NCBI GenBank assembly: GCA_964641965.1
Contig: CAZXLD010000025.1
Location: forward strand, 6,741 to 70,740
Reading direction: 5' to 3'
DNA length: 64,000 nucleotides
Source of the DNA: JAJDFU01 sp964641965
GTDB lineage: Bacteria; Bacteroidota; Bacteroidia; Chitinophagales; Saprospiraceae
Shown here piece by piece: positions 1-9,213 of the stretch; position 1 is the first letter of the stretch, and every line of letters starts with the position of its first letter. The translations under genes were made by a program, and so were the position numbers. The notes beneath the pieces were generated by a model that saw only the letters and a list, made by a program, of their open reading frames with translations, ran no database searches and was not told the DNA's origin.

Positions 1-90
1 AAATAGAAAAAGCCCGGAAATAGGCAGACCATCATACAGGAACAACAGGAAATTAGGCTGAATTGCAACTTTGACCTCTTCGATATCCAT
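1..90 (-). CDS. Partial hypothetical protein (N-terminus only)
   Basis: An open minus-strand frame starts with ATG at 90 and runs off the left edge, giving 30 residues beginning MDIEEVKVAIQPNF and continuing into a hydrophobic stretch. It lies about 50 bp after the stop of the FAH-family gene on the same strand, so it could be the next gene of that operon. Nothing in the visible part identifies a family. It may also be a chance open frame. Confidence 0.4.
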   Translation of the reverse strand, partial: MDIEEVKVAIQPNFLLFLYDGLPISGLFLF

Positions 91-141
91 TATAAACCCC
101 ACAAGATTCAATCCTAAAGCCCCAATAAATAATCCTCTCCT

Positions 142-762
142 TTATCTAATCTCAAACCGAAACATTTCCTTGATTTCAGTCCGGGTATGCAATCGCCCAA
201 GCAATTCGTCGCCAATAGCTACCGGCCCGACTCCGGCAGGGGTACCCGTGTAGATCAGATCACCCATTTGCAGTTTGAAAAATTGAGATACATACACCAG
301 GATACCGGTAAAAGAAAAAATCAGGTCCTTGGTATTACCGCGCTGCACCAGTTCCTCATTCTTAAGGAGTTCGAACTGGATCGCCTCCCGATTGAATTGG
401 TCGATCGGGATAAACGGACTGAGGACAGCCGCACCATCAAAGCCTTTGGCAATTTCCCAGGGATGACCGTTTTTCTTACATGTTGATTGTAAATCGCGGG
501 CTGTAAAATCGATTCCCAAAGCGATCTCTTCCACATAAGCAGCCGCAAATTCAGGCTGAATATGGCGTCCATTTTTGCTGATTTTAAGTACCACCTCTAC
601 TTCATAATGTAAGTCCTTGGTAAACTCCGGATAGTAAAAGGGTTTGTTGTTGACCAGCAAGGCGGAGGGTGGTTTCATAAACACCACCGGCTTTTCGGGA
701 ACCGGATTATTCAGTTCCTTGGCATGATCTACATAATTGCGGCCTATACAGATTATTTTCAC
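142..762 (-). CDS. Fumarylacetoacetate hydrolase (FAH) family protein
   Basis: About 206 residues, the usual size of the short, single-domain FAH fold. The start reads VKIICIGRNYVDHAKEL, the typical N-terminus of this group. Family-like segments follow: FMKPPSALL, an HYEVEVVLKI strand carrying acidic metal ligands, GIDFTARDLQ, KGFDGAAVLSPF and a glycine-rich GTPAGVGPV near the end. Members are metal-dependent hydrolases or decarboxylases of small acylpyruvate or oxo-acid substrates; the exact substrate cannot be read here. I chose the GTG at 762 because the longer frame only gains a TTG at 795 and a poorly conserved leader, and a possible TATTTTTTG-like promoter element at 792-801 covers that leader. 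It follows trpS on the same strand by about 70 bp. Confidence 0.85.
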   Translation of the reverse strand: MKIICIGRNYVDHAKELNNPVPEKPVVFMKPPSALLVNNKPFYYPEFTKDLHYEVEVVLKISKNGRHIQPEFAAAYVEEIALGIDFTARDLQSTCKKNGHPWEIAKGFDGAAVLSPFIPIDQFNREAIQFELLKNEELVQRGNTKDLIFSFTGILVYVSQFFKLQMGDLIYTGTPAGVGPVAIGDELLGRLHTRTEIKEMFRFEIR

Positions 763-830
763 GGTGGATGATTTAGGGTGGAGGGCAGTGAGCAAAAAAT
801 AACGTACCGTGTGCCGCCTACCGCTAACTG

Positions 831-1847
831 TTAAAATTTCACATTCAACAGGCCCGCCAGTTCTTTAACCTCCCGGAGGGTCTCCTGAGCCTGTTTTCGA
901 ATACCTGCGGAGGAAGCTTTGATCTGATTGCGCACTTCCTTTTTATTGGCTAAGAGCTCGGCTTTTCGAGATCGAATTGGAGTACTCACCTGGATTAGGC
1001 CATCTGCAACTGCATTTTTCAGATTCACATATTTCAGGTTCCCCGACTCGTAATCTCCCATCAGACCTTCGTAGGCTTCTGTTTGTTCGCTTGCCTTTAA
1101 CAAGCGGAACAGGTTGGCGACCCCAGGGCTCATTTCCCCATGTTCACTGGTTTCGCCAGTATCTGTGACTGCCGAGCGTATTTGCTTCTGTATCCGTTTA
1201 TCGTCGGCAAACAGGTTGATGTAGTGCTTCTCCCCTGCACTCTTGCTCATTTTCCGGCTGGGGTCGGCAGTAGAAAGTACTTTTGGAACTTCTGTAAATA
1301 GGGCTTCCGGTAGCACAAAATAGTCCTTACCAACCTGGTTATTGAAGCGTTGAGCAATATCTCGAGACAATTCTAAATGTTGCTTCTGATCTTGCCCAAT
1401 GGGCACGTAATCCGCCCGATAAATCAAGATATCAGCCGCCTGCAGCACTGGATAATCGAATAAGCCTACTGAAATGAACCCCTCACCTCCATCTTCCTTG
1501 GATTGCTGGCTTTTATCCTTGAACTGGGTCATCCGGGTCAGCATACCATAGGAGGCGAAACAATTGAAAATCCAACCGAGCTCCACATGCTCCGGGATCA
1601 AGGACTGGATAAACAAATGCTTGGCCTCCACCCCGATAGCCAGCAGGTTAAAAACCAATTCCCAAGTGTTTTCGCGAAGCTTTTTAGGCTGATAAGGCAT
1701 GGTCATGGCGTGATAATCCGCCACACCGTACACACAATCATAGATCTCCTGCAGGTCTACCCAGTTTTTTACCGCACCGAAATAATTTCCAAAGTGCAAA
1801 TGACCGGTAGGTTGAATCAGGGATAGAACTTGTTGACGTTGTACCAT
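831..1847 (-). CDS. trpS: Tryptophan--tRNA ligase
   Basis: 338 residues, normal for bacterial TrpRS. This cytoplasmic class I enzyme charges tRNA-Trp with tryptophan using ATP. The N-terminus has the PTGHLHFGNYFGAV segment that carries the HIGH-type motif (residues about 13-26), and the second signature, KMSKS, is at residues 199-203 within SRKMSKSAGEK. The segment DYPVLQAADI, followed by GQDQKQHLEL, is characteristic of TrpRS and contacts tryptophan. The C-terminal anticodon-binding helices are complete to the stop. ATG start at 1847. It sits downstream of ridA on the same strand, separated by 109 bp in which I see no clear terminator. Confidence 0.97.
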   Translation of the reverse strand: MVQRQQVLSLIQPTGHLHFGNYFGAVKNWVDLQEIYDCVYGVADYHAMTMPYQPKKLRENTWELVFNLLAIGVEAKHLFIQSLIPEHVELGWIFNCFASYGMLTRMTQFKDKSQQSKEDGGEGFISVGLFDYPVLQAADILIYRADYVPIGQDQKQHLELSRDIAQRFNNQVGKDYFVLPEALFTEVPKVLSTADPSRKMSKSAGEKHYINLFADDKRIQKQIRSAVTDTGETSEHGEMSPGVANLFRLLKASEQTEAYEGLMGDYESGNLKYVNLKNAVADGLIQVSTPIRSRKAELLANKKEVRNQIKASSAGIRKQAQETLREVKELAGLLNVKF

Positions 1848-1956
1848 TTTTATTCGAGGACTTAATTCGGGCAGCGATAGTAGAATCGAATATTAGACCA
1901 ATCATAACCGGTTTTGGTCCAGGTCGACTTTAACCCCTACTATTAACTAGAGTGCA

Positions 1957-2340
1957 TTAATCAAACATAGCAACAAGCGAGATCTCCACATTAGCATCCC
2001 GGGGAAGGCGGACTACCTGGACCAACTCACGTGCCGGTGCGGATTCCTCTTCAAAAAAGCCTGCATAGACCGCATTGATCCGGCTGTACATATCCATATC
2101 GGTAACAAATACAGAACATTTGATCACATCCTGAAACCCCAGACCCGCTTCGGTCAGAATCGCATGCAGGTTTTGCATTACCTGTCGGGTTTCCTGCTCT
2201 ATATCATCTTGAACCATGTTGCCGGTGCCGGGATCGATAGCTACCTGCCCGGATACATATAAGGTGTCGTTGTGAATGACTGCCTGGTTGTAAGGCCCCA
2301 CGGGAGCTGGAGCTTTAACCGTCTGGATAATTTTTTTCAT
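1957..2340 (-). CDS. ridA: RidA/YjgF/YER057c family reactive-intermediate deaminase
   Basis: 127 residues, the standard length of this trimeric family. RidA proteins hydrolyse reactive enamine/imine intermediates, such as 2-aminoacrylate from PLP enzymes, to keto acids and ammonia. Visible hallmarks are APAPVGPYNQAV at the N-terminus, LYVSGQVAIDP, the central CSVFVTDMDMY segment and the C-terminal VVRLPRDANVEI, whose arginine corresponds to the residue that binds the substrate carboxylate in active members. An active deaminase is therefore likely rather than a binding-only paralogue. The gene lies between rpmF (93 bp upstream) and trpS on the same strand. Confidence 0.95.
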   Translation of the reverse strand: MKKIIQTVKAPAPVGPYNQAVIHNDTLYVSGQVAIDPGTGNMVQDDIEQETRQVMQNLHAILTEAGLGFQDVIKCSVFVTDMDMYSRINAVYAGFFEEESAPARELVQVVRLPRDANVEISLVAMFD

Positions 2341-2433
2341 GATTTTAGGTTTGAATTTGGTGTAAACAGGAGAAGCCCCACATCAAAATGATGGGAGCTC
2401 ACTTTTTTCGATCTCCAAGCCTCAGAAACAGAC

Positions 2434-2628
2434 CTAGAGGTCTTCTTCTGCCTTTACGAGCATTTTGCCCCGGTAGAAGAGGTTGCCGTCCACGTCGTAA
2501 TAGGCACGGTGGCGCAAGTGCTTCTCCCCAGTGTTTGGGCATGTTGCCACTTGGGGAGCTTCAATTTTCTTGTGCGTTCTGCGCTTTCTTTTTCGCTGTT
2601 TTGATATTCTACTCTTAGGATGTGCCAT
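2434..2628 (-). CDS. rpmF: 50S ribosomal protein bL32
   Basis: 64 residues with the classic basic N-terminus MAHPKSRISKQRKRKRRTHK and the tail YYDVDGNLFYRGKML. The zinc-ribbon form of L32 has four cysteines; here only one remains (TCPNTGEKHLRHR), so this is a cysteine-poor version that probably does not bind zinc. It follows the DUF177 gene by 36 bp on the same strand. This yceD-rpmF pairing is conserved across many bacteria and supports both calls. Confidence 0.97.
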   Translation of the reverse strand: MAHPKSRISKQRKRKRRTHKKIEAPQVATCPNTGEKHLRHRAYYDVDGNLFYRGKMLVKAEEDL

Positions 2629-2664
2629 GGCTCACTGCTATTTGAAAAAAGAGGCGGGGCCTCC

Positions 2665-3189
2665 TTAGTTATGTTTAATATTCAATTTTTTAAGTTCATC
2701 CCACAAGGGATTGTCTTCTGCTGGTTGTTCCTGCTCTTCCAAATAGGCCAGCAATTGCATGTTGCACTTTCTCGGTTCTTCCAGATCACATGCATAAACT
2801 TTGATCATCGGTATGGCCAGAACGATAAACTCGTAAGCAAAACGCGCCACGTTCAGGTGCGGAGTTTCCGGGTGTATGTAAACCACCTCAGCCTCCTCCC
2901 CTTTATCTTCTTCGGCAAGTTTGACAAGCAGATGCTGTTCACCAGCTATTGGAAGATCAATGGCAGTCAAACAACGATCGCATTCCGTAGCCACAGTTCC
3001 TGAAAATACAAAGTGCATGGCGTATAATCCTGGGCGCTTATCCACCTCCAGGCTTAACTCAATAGTCCCATCCTGTACTGGAGAATCTTTGAAGTTGGAG
3101 AAAAATTCTCCGTCAACTTGGAAAGAGAAGGTATGCATTCCTTCTCCCATACCTTTAAGCGGTAGACGGTACTGAACCAAGTTTTCCAT
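2665..3189 (-). CDS. DUF177 (YceD) family protein
   Basis: About 174 residues from the ATG at 3189 (MENLVQYRLPLKGM). An in-frame ATG at 3240 would add a cysteine-rich 17-residue leader that does not look conserved. YceD/DUF177 proteins are encoded next to rpmF and have been linked to 23S rRNA/ribosome assembly. The motif CDRCLTAIDLPI matches the central CxRC segment of the family, and the late acidic HPETPHLNVARFAYEF matches its helical part. A TATCTTTG element at 3300-3293 would place transcription start roughly 100 nt upstream of the chosen ATG. Confidence 0.85.
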   Translation of the reverse strand: MENLVQYRLPLKGMGEGMHTFSFQVDGEFFSNFKDSPVQDGTIELSLEVDKRPGLYAMHFVFSGTVATECDRCLTAIDLPIAGEQHLLVKLAEEDKGEEAEVVYIHPETPHLNVARFAYEFIVLAIPMIKVYACDLEEPRKCNMQLLAYLEEQEQPAEDNPLWDELKKLNIKHN

Positions 3190-3292
3190 GTCAATTTGTC
3201 TTTTCCACGAATGATCTGGGAGGCATGAGCAAAAATGCATTTTTTAACCCAATGCAACAACCACTCAACTTTGCCTTTTGCAAAAGCGGATG

Positions 3293-3300
3293 CAAAGATA
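3293..3300 (-). promoter_or_regulatory. Candidate -7 promoter element for the DUF177-rpmF operon
   Basis: On the minus strand this reads TATCTTTG, a full match to the Bacteroidota -7 consensus TAnnTTTG. I found no convincing TTG -33 element at the usual spacing, so it rests on one element plus location about 100 nt before the DUF177 start. Confidence 0.35.
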
Positions 3301-3438
3301 GGACTTATCTTTAAAAATTTTAATCTAAAAAAGGGTTTCATTTGCACAAGTGGGAGCCTATGTTACCGTTATAGTACCCGGAAGGAAAGCTGTTACCTTT
3401 ACAGCGGCGTCTCCATTGAACAAAAATGCATAGACCCG

Positions 3439-6400
3439 ATGATAACCCGCGCACTAAAATATACCTGTCTCCTTTGGCTAAGCTGTTGTATAATTCCGCA
3501 ATGGCTTGAAGGGCAAACGCAACTTAATCCAGGTGATCTGCTGATCATTGCCGTATCGAGCAATGTTGGCAATTGTGGCTTCGATAACAGCGAAGACCTC
3601 ATTACATTCATCTCTTTCCAAGATATCGAAACCGGAACCCCCATCGATTTTACAGATAATGGTTGGGAAAGAGGCAACATAGGTAGATGGGGGAATACAG
3701 AAGGTACTGTTCGCATGACCCGTACAGGACCACCGATCCCTGCAGGAACACCCATCCAGATCAAACTGCCAGTACAATTCGACGGTCTGTATGAAGCTAT
3801 ACTTCCAGATAATGGTTGGACTTTCGATAGACTTTCCAGTAGCTTTGCTCCGGTAAATCTGGCTTCCGATGGCGACCAGCTCTATTTCATGCAAGGTGGT
3901 ACTTGGATAAATGGTACAATAGGTGGTCACGACGCCCGTTATGTCGGAGGTACTATTCTGTATGGATTCAATATGAAGGATTTCTGGCAGTCCCTCGCCA
4001 GAACCACAGAAGATTCTGGCCTACATCCGGATGTTACGCCTTGTTTTTTTGTAAATTCAGACGGCCCTGTTTGGGCTCATGCCGCTTATGATGGCGACCT
4101 TTCCGCAGCTACCCAGCTAGAATGGAGCCAGCGTCTGAGAGAATCTTCGAACTGGGAAGCCTTTCCAGGATGTTTTTCAACAACTCCACCCTTTTTCCCT
4201 TCCCTTATACTACCCAATTCTATTTCCCTGGCCTGCACGACTTGTAGTGGCTGTTCCCCGCTGGATGCCGAGCTATTCTTCAATTTGCCGGCTAATGGCT
4301 TTTTTGGGATTACATTTACCAACGGAAACGACACTATTACCCAGGCCGGTATTACTGACGGAAGCAGTATCATAGAACCTATTAACGTAACTACGACCTA
4401 TACGTTGTTAGAAGTCGAACAGAATGGATGCTCTGTGCAGTCTGATCTCGGCCCTCCGGTTACATTTACCATAGGAGCACAATCTTCTCCCTTAGACAGT
4501 CTGGTTATCGATACCTGTATTATTTTTCCAGCTACTTATAACTTGACCACCCTAGAAGATACACTCACCGGAGGCGCAACAGATACCTTGATATGGTATC
4601 AGGATTTTCAATTGACACAGCCTATTCCAGATCCAGCCAACTTTCCAGTGACTGGAGTAGATACGCTTTTTGCTACGCTGGGCGACCCGGCTTGCCCGTC
4701 GCCTGCAGTGCCGGTTTTTTTAAATGCCAACGCTCAACCTGTTGCCAATGCACTGGATCTCAATTTTTGTGCCATCCCGGGAGAACCAACCCTTGTTGAC
4801 TTACCCTCTTTAACCCCTCAAATCAGTCCTGGCCTGCAAGGAGAGTTAATTTTCTACACAGCGGGAGATGCTGGAGGCGTAGAATTACCTGATAACTTTT
4901 TCTACGTTGGCCCTAACTATGATACCGAGGTCATAGCCGTCGCAGATAATGGATGTGTAAGTGATACCACTCCGGTTACTTTTTTAACTAACAGGGCACC
5001 TGATCCCGCAAACTTTTCATTGCAGGTCACTCCATCACAAGGATGCCTACCCTTAGACATCCAGCTTCAACTTAATGCTCCACAAGCAGGAACTTATATC
5101 ATTGATTTCTTATTAAATGATTCTCTGGTTCAAGATCAGGTGATCACAGCCCCAGGTATTGTCACCACCACGCTTACGGATTCCACCTCACTTGTACTGG
5201 TTTCCGTGGAAACGGTTAATGGTTGTAGCTCTGATTTCCGAAACCCGGACACCATTCAAATCAATGTGGTTCCTAACGCCGAGCTGGCATTGGACCAACC
5301 TCTAGTTGCCTGCCAGGGAGGCCCGGTAGACCTAAATGACGGAGTACAATTGGTCTCCGGTCCTGATCCGAATACCGATCTGACGTTCCACACTGCCTTG
5401 CCGCCCACCCCGGCCAACGCATTGACTTCGCCCATAGTAGATATTACCCGTGATACCGTGTTCTACGCCTTTGCTATTTCCTTATTTGGCTGCTCCGATA
5501 CACTGGAAGTCCCCGTCCTAGTGGACCAAAACCCGATTCAGATTACTACAGATCCTCTCGACGTTTTCAATGGGTTTACAGTTAGTTGTGCAGATGGAAC
5601 CAATGGTTCGATCTCCGCTTCAATTTCCGGTGGAATTCCTCCCTTTGATATTAGCTGGAGTAATGGAGCCGCAGGAGATCTCATCTCCGATTTACCGCCA
5701 GGGGAGTATACGGTCACAGTAACTGATAATAGCGGCTGTACTGCATCCGATACCGCAACGGCAACCGCTCCACTGCCAATTGTGGCCAATTATTCGGTCC
5801 CACCCCAAACCTGCGATGCCAATGGGGGGACAAACATCATACTCGATTCACTTTCTGGGGGTATTGCTCCTTTCTCCTGGTCCATTAACGGAGTTTCTTT
5901 TGCACCAGTGGGAGCTACGCCTTTTGTATTGCAAGCACTCCCATCCGGCCAACAACAGCTGACTATCCGGGACCAAAACGGTTGTATCCGGGTCGATACC
6001 GTCACTATTCCTGATCCGGTAGATGGACTTACCCTTACCGCCCCTGGCCAGGTAACCATTTTTTCCGATGAACAAGCGCTGATTGAAGTTCAGGCGAACT
6101 TCACCCCAACAGCTGTAAGCTGGTCTCCTACCGAGGGACTATCGGACTCAACGGGGCTTACCGTCCTTGCAGCTCCTTCAACCTCCACGGTGTATACCGT
6201 ATCGGTTTTATCGCCGGAAGGCTGCTTATTGACCCGCGATATCAGGGTGGAAGTCCGACAAGCTCAGCGGGTGTTTATGCCAAATGCCTTCAGCCCAAAT
6301 GCCGACGGTGCCAATGACTTTTATTTCCCACTCACCGAGCCTTCCAACTTCATCCTCAGCTTTGAAATTTATGATCGATGGGGGGAATTGATCTATCAGC

Positions 6401-6558
6401 GCGAAAATGTTGCTCCCCCAGGAGACACGAGTTTCGGCTGGGATGGCACCTATCGGGGACAGTTAATGCCCCCAGGGACTTACATTTATGTAGTTAATGT
6501 GCAATTTCCAGACGATTCGACAGATCAACGACAGGGAGAATTTACGTTAATGCGATAG
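3439..6558 (+). CDS. Secreted T9SS type B surface protein with SprB-like repeats
   Basis: 1039 residues from the ATG at 3439. This start gives a clear signal peptide (TCLLWLSCCIIPQWLEGQ); the frame remains open back to 3235 but without a signal-like N-terminus. Residues about 27-250 form a domain containing the DFTDNGW motif seen in Bacteroidota surface proteins. A series of cysteine-containing beta-sandwich modules follows. Around residues 698-783 is a SprB-like repeat (SISGGIPPFDISWSNG, LPPGEYTVTVTDNSGC), with a related, weaker one after it. The last 95 residues are the gliding-associated type B sorting domain: FMPNAFSPNADGANDFY, EIYDRWGELIY, WDGTYRGQLMPPGTYIY. The protein should be exported by Sec, cross the outer membrane through T9SS and stay on the surface. 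Its binding target is unknown. Confidence 0.9.
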   Translation: MITRALKYTCLLWLSCCIIPQWLEGQTQLNPGDLLIIAVSSNVGNCGFDNSEDLITFISFQDIETGTPIDFTDNGWERGNIGRWGNTEGTVRMTRTGPPIPAGTPIQIKLPVQFDGLYEAILPDNGWTFDRLSSSFAPVNLASDGDQLYFMQGGTWINGTIGGHDARYVGGTILYGFNMKDFWQSLARTTEDSGLHPDVTPCFFVNSDGPVWAHAAYDGDLSAATQLEWSQRLRESSNWEAFPGCFSTTPPFFPSLILPNSISLACTTCSGCSPLDAELFFNLPANGFFGITFTNGNDTITQAGITDGSSIIEPINVTTTYTLLEVEQNGCSVQSDLGPPVTFTIGAQSSPLDSLVIDTCIIFPATYNLTTLEDTLTGGATDTLIWYQDFQLTQPIPDPANFPVTGVDTLFATLGDPACPSPAVPVFLNANAQPVANALDLNFCAIPGEPTLVDLPSLTPQISPGLQGELIFYTAGDAGGVELPDNFFYVGPNYDTEVIAVADNGCVSDTTPVTFLTNRAPDPANFSLQVTPSQGCLPLDIQLQLNAPQAGTYIIDFLLNDSLVQDQVITAPGIVTTTLTDSTSLVLVSVETVNGCSSDFRNPDTIQINVVPNAELALDQPLVACQGGPVDLNDGVQLVSGPDPNTDLTFHTALPPTPANALTSPIVDITRDTVFYAFAISLFGCSDTLEVPVLVDQNPIQITTDPLDVFNGFTVSCADGTNGSISASISGGIPPFDISWSNGAAGDLISDLPPGEYTVTVTDNSGCTASDTATATAPLPIVANYSVPPQTCDANGGTNIILDSLSGGIAPFSWSINGVSFAPVGATPFVLQALPSGQQQLTIRDQNGCIRVDTVTIPDPVDGLTLTAPGQVTIFSDEQALIEVQANFTPTAVSWSPTEGLSDSTGLTVLAAPSTSTVYTVSVLSPEGCLLTRDIRVEVRQAQRVFMPNAFSPNADGANDFYFPLTEPSNFILSFEIYDRWGELIYQRENVAPPGDTSFGWDGTYRGQLMPPGTYIYVVNVQFPDDSTDQRQGEFTLMR

Positions 6559-6780
6559 GTTGTTGTTGAGCAAAGGAGTCACCAAGTAGTTCGGAATTAG
6601 AATCTTAGAACAGGTTGGGTATCTGTGGCTATGTGTTTCAAGAAAAGGGCCACTACCCATTTTTTGAAAATAAAGCGCCTTGCACAGATGCTTGCATGCT
6701 GACACCCGAAGGGTCGTCCTTATAACAAAATTTGGGGTCGTTCGCTCCAAAAGCCAAATCTCAACATGTTATAAGATATA

Positions 6781-6825
6781 CGGATTACTTATTGCCGTTC
6801 TTAAAAGCTATAATCCGAACGGCAA
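6781..6825. repeat. Interleaved inverted repeats in a 520-bp intergenic region
   Basis: The region 6559-7078 between the type B protein and the PhoX-like gene holds no convincing gene. Within it, CGGATTA (6781-6787) is complementary to TAATCCG (6811-6817), and TTGCCGTTC (6792-6800) to GAACGGCAA (6817-6825). The arms occur in the order A-B-A'-B', so two hairpins compete or could form a pseudoknot-like fold. No full TAnnTTTG element was found upstream of 7079. Function unknown. Confidence 0.5.
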
Positions 6826-7078
6826 CCTTACTCTTTTTGGGCAGTTCGTTTTTCCAAAAACCTATTTTGTCACTAATTTTCTAACAAGGTGTTTACGAAC
6901 TATTGCTTCTAAAGATGGATTGCCGCTTCAAACCTATCAGTTTGGCAGTTTACACCTATGATTAACATTTACTTTACACATAAGTAAATCACTCCTAACA
7001 TCGGTTTTACATCCACTTAATATCAAGGATAGACCTTAGAGATGATTTTTTAAATCATTCACCAAATCCTTATCTGTA

Positions 7079-9139
7079 ATGACCCGTATTTTACTTTCAA
7101 TGGGTATTGCATGCTTGTTTGCTGGGATCGTGGCTGCTCAATCCAATGACCAGGTAGCCTTTCCAGAAAGCATTCCAATGCCTACCACCGATTCTGAAGT
7201 TGTGGTAGTTCCTCAAAGTCCACTTAGCCTTCAGGTACTTTTTGTAGGTGGTCATGACCTGGTTACAGTAAACAGTACTTATGGCAACCCTGTAGGACGT
7301 GCTATTGCTAAAGAATGGCACGATTTCATTGGCTTTACTCCAGATGATTCCCAGGGCGGTCTTGGTTGGATTTCCGTTAACCATGAAATGATCTACCGCG
7401 ATGATTACATCGGCGATGGTGGTGGAAACACCATGTTTTACGTTGCTCGTCAAGGAGATTCGCTAGAGGTAATCGAAACGACTATCCCTGCTACTGCTGT
7501 AGTATGGACTGAACTAGGAGAAACACTTGACACCGTTGAAACAACTCGTACTGGCAAGTACCATGCAGTTGATTTTGTTAACACTGTAGGTGAAACCGGT
7601 ATGAACTGTGGTGGTATCACTGACCCTTACACCGGCCGTATCTGGACTGCTGAGGAGTGGTTCCGCCGTTCTAATGCTGAAAGTAGCAGCATCTGGAACA
7701 GTTCTGAGCCAAACCGTCCCGGTTCTGATGCTCCTATCCGCGCCACCGGATCTCCTAATGCTAATCAAGGTGTCCGTGATACCTCTGATGTTACAATTGC
7801 ACAATTCGATCTAGCGAACGAATGGGGTGACATCCTGGGTTCAGAGCCTCTTCGGAAATTCCAGACCTTCAACTACATGGTTGAGATCAATCCTTTCGAA
7901 GCCAAAGCGATCCGCAAGCAAGTCAACTGGTTCCGCCAAGGATGGGAAGGTGGCACTGTTGCCGCAGATGGTACTGTCTATCTTGGTCCTGATGCTACTC
8001 CTGGTTACTGGGGTAAATTCGTTCCAGCGGACAACTCCGACCGTGACAATATCGATTACACTCAAGGTACTTATTTCATCTACAAAGCCGACAAGCCAGC
8101 TTCCAGCGAAGGTGGAAAGTGGGTTGAGGTTCCTCAGAATCGCGATAACGTTCTGGACTTCCAGTCCGCTGCTGAAAGCCTTGGAGGTACACAGTATAAC
8201 CGTATCGAATGGGTAGCCATCGATACTACTACCGGTTATATTTACTGGACTGAGACTGGGTTTGATCAGCCAAACAATGCTTTCAGAGCTTCTTCTGAAA
8301 GAGGCTCTACTCATGATGAATATCACCTTCGTCGCGCTGAACAAAAAGGATGGGTACACCCTGACAGCTTGTATTTCAACTATTATGGTGCAGTTTGGGT
8401 CTACAACCCAGACCTGGATTCCAATTATATCTGGATCGCAGGTGGTCCTGAGACCGACAGTGCTACTAGCCTAGAGATCGGTGCTGGTTATCCTGATATA
8501 CACATGACCAACCCTGATGGATTGAACGTGATCTACATCAACGATGATCAAGGGGGCGTTGCTTCTTACCTGGTGATCTGTGAAGATGCCAATGGTACCA
8601 GCCACAATCGTACTCCTGCCGGTTTCGCAGGTCGTCTGAACGAATTATGGCTACTTCCTATTTCTGCCGGTCAACAGACCACGCTAGTTAATGACACCTT
8701 CCAGACCAACTATGATGAGTTGATCCGGATTTCAGCTGTTCCTTTTGGAGCAGAAGTTACTGGTGCTCAGCCTACCTCAGATGGAGCTACGCTCTTGGTA
8801 AATTCCCAGCACCCTTCTGCTTCCTTGGAATTTCCTTGGAACCACTCTTTGACTTATGCGATCAATGGTTTCGATAAGTTGACTGTAACTGACCTACAGG
8901 AAATAGAGATTCCTACTGAATCATTGTCTGAATTTAAAATATGGCCAAATCCAGTTTCTCGTGAATTGAGATTTGAAAGAAATGTGGATGTTGCCGTATT
9001 CAACAGCATGGGACAACGTATTGCTGTACAACGCAACACGATGTCTTTGGATGTTTCTAGTTATGCTACAGGAGCATACTACATCATGATCATGACCGAA
9101 AAAGGTGAAGAATTCACCAGAAAGATTATCGTAGAATAA
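7079..9139 (+). CDS. PhoX-like (DUF839) phosphatase-family protein with T9SS type A tail
   Basis: 686 residues. An uncharged Sec signal peptide (MTRILLSMGIACLFAGIVAAQ) precedes a PhoX-type beta-propeller. Family features include GGLGWISVNHEMIY, MNCGGITDPYTGRIWTAEEW (around residue 175), which resembles the TPWGTWLTCEE region of PhoX, and GGTVAADGTVYLG followed by GYWGKFVP. PhoX enzymes are Ca/Fe-dependent phosphomonoesterases that release phosphate from organic esters; activity here is inferred from the fold. The last 75 residues (FKIWPNPVSRELRFE to TRKIIVE) form a T9SS type A sorting domain, so the protein is probably released or surface-attached. Classical PhoX uses Tat, but no twin arginine is present. 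The peroxidase gene follows 74 bp downstream. Confidence 0.85.
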   Translation: MTRILLSMGIACLFAGIVAAQSNDQVAFPESIPMPTTDSEVVVVPQSPLSLQVLFVGGHDLVTVNSTYGNPVGRAIAKEWHDFIGFTPDDSQGGLGWISVNHEMIYRDDYIGDGGGNTMFYVARQGDSLEVIETTIPATAVVWTELGETLDTVETTRTGKYHAVDFVNTVGETGMNCGGITDPYTGRIWTAEEWFRRSNAESSSIWNSSEPNRPGSDAPIRATGSPNANQGVRDTSDVTIAQFDLANEWGDILGSEPLRKFQTFNYMVEINPFEAKAIRKQVNWFRQGWEGGTVAADGTVYLGPDATPGYWGKFVPADNSDRDNIDYTQGTYFIYKADKPASSEGGKWVEVPQNRDNVLDFQSAAESLGGTQYNRIEWVAIDTTTGYIYWTETGFDQPNNAFRASSERGSTHDEYHLRRAEQKGWVHPDSLYFNYYGAVWVYNPDLDSNYIWIAGGPETDSATSLEIGAGYPDIHMTNPDGLNVIYINDDQGGVASYLVICEDANGTSHNRTPAGFAGRLNELWLLPISAGQQTTLVNDTFQTNYDELIRISAVPFGAEVTGAQPTSDGATLLVNSQHPSASLEFPWNHSLTYAINGFDKLTVTDLQEIEIPTESLSEFKIWPNPVSRELRFERNVDVAVFNSMGQRIAVQRNTMSLDVSSYATGAYYIMIMTEKGEEFTRKIIVE

Positions 9140-9164
9140 GATTTTGAACTTTTATTCAAATATC

Positions 9165-9194
9165 GGAATGGCATTCCCCAGGGGGTGCCATTCC
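9165..9194 (+). terminator. Intergenic hairpin between PhoX-like and peroxidase genes
   Basis: GGAATGGCA (9165-9173) pairs with TGCCATTCC (9186-9194), and the loop contains a further CCCC/GGGG pair, making a strong stem. No T-run follows, so it is more likely a partial terminator, a processing site or an mRNA 3' stabiliser than a strong intrinsic terminator. The next gene starts 20 nt later behind a strong GGAGGAG ribosome binding site. Confidence 0.5.
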
Positions 9195-9213
9195 TCATTT
9201 CAGGAGGAGAATC

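Noticed and set aside
3235..3438. Longer N-terminus for the type B surface protein
   Set aside because: The extension lacks a signal peptide at its start and would place the real signal sequence 68 residues inside the protein.
6680..6961. Open plus-strand frame of 93 codons before the PhoX-like gene
   Set aside because: It spans the interleaved inverted repeats, shows no domain or signal and has irregular codon use; more likely chance in an untranslated region.
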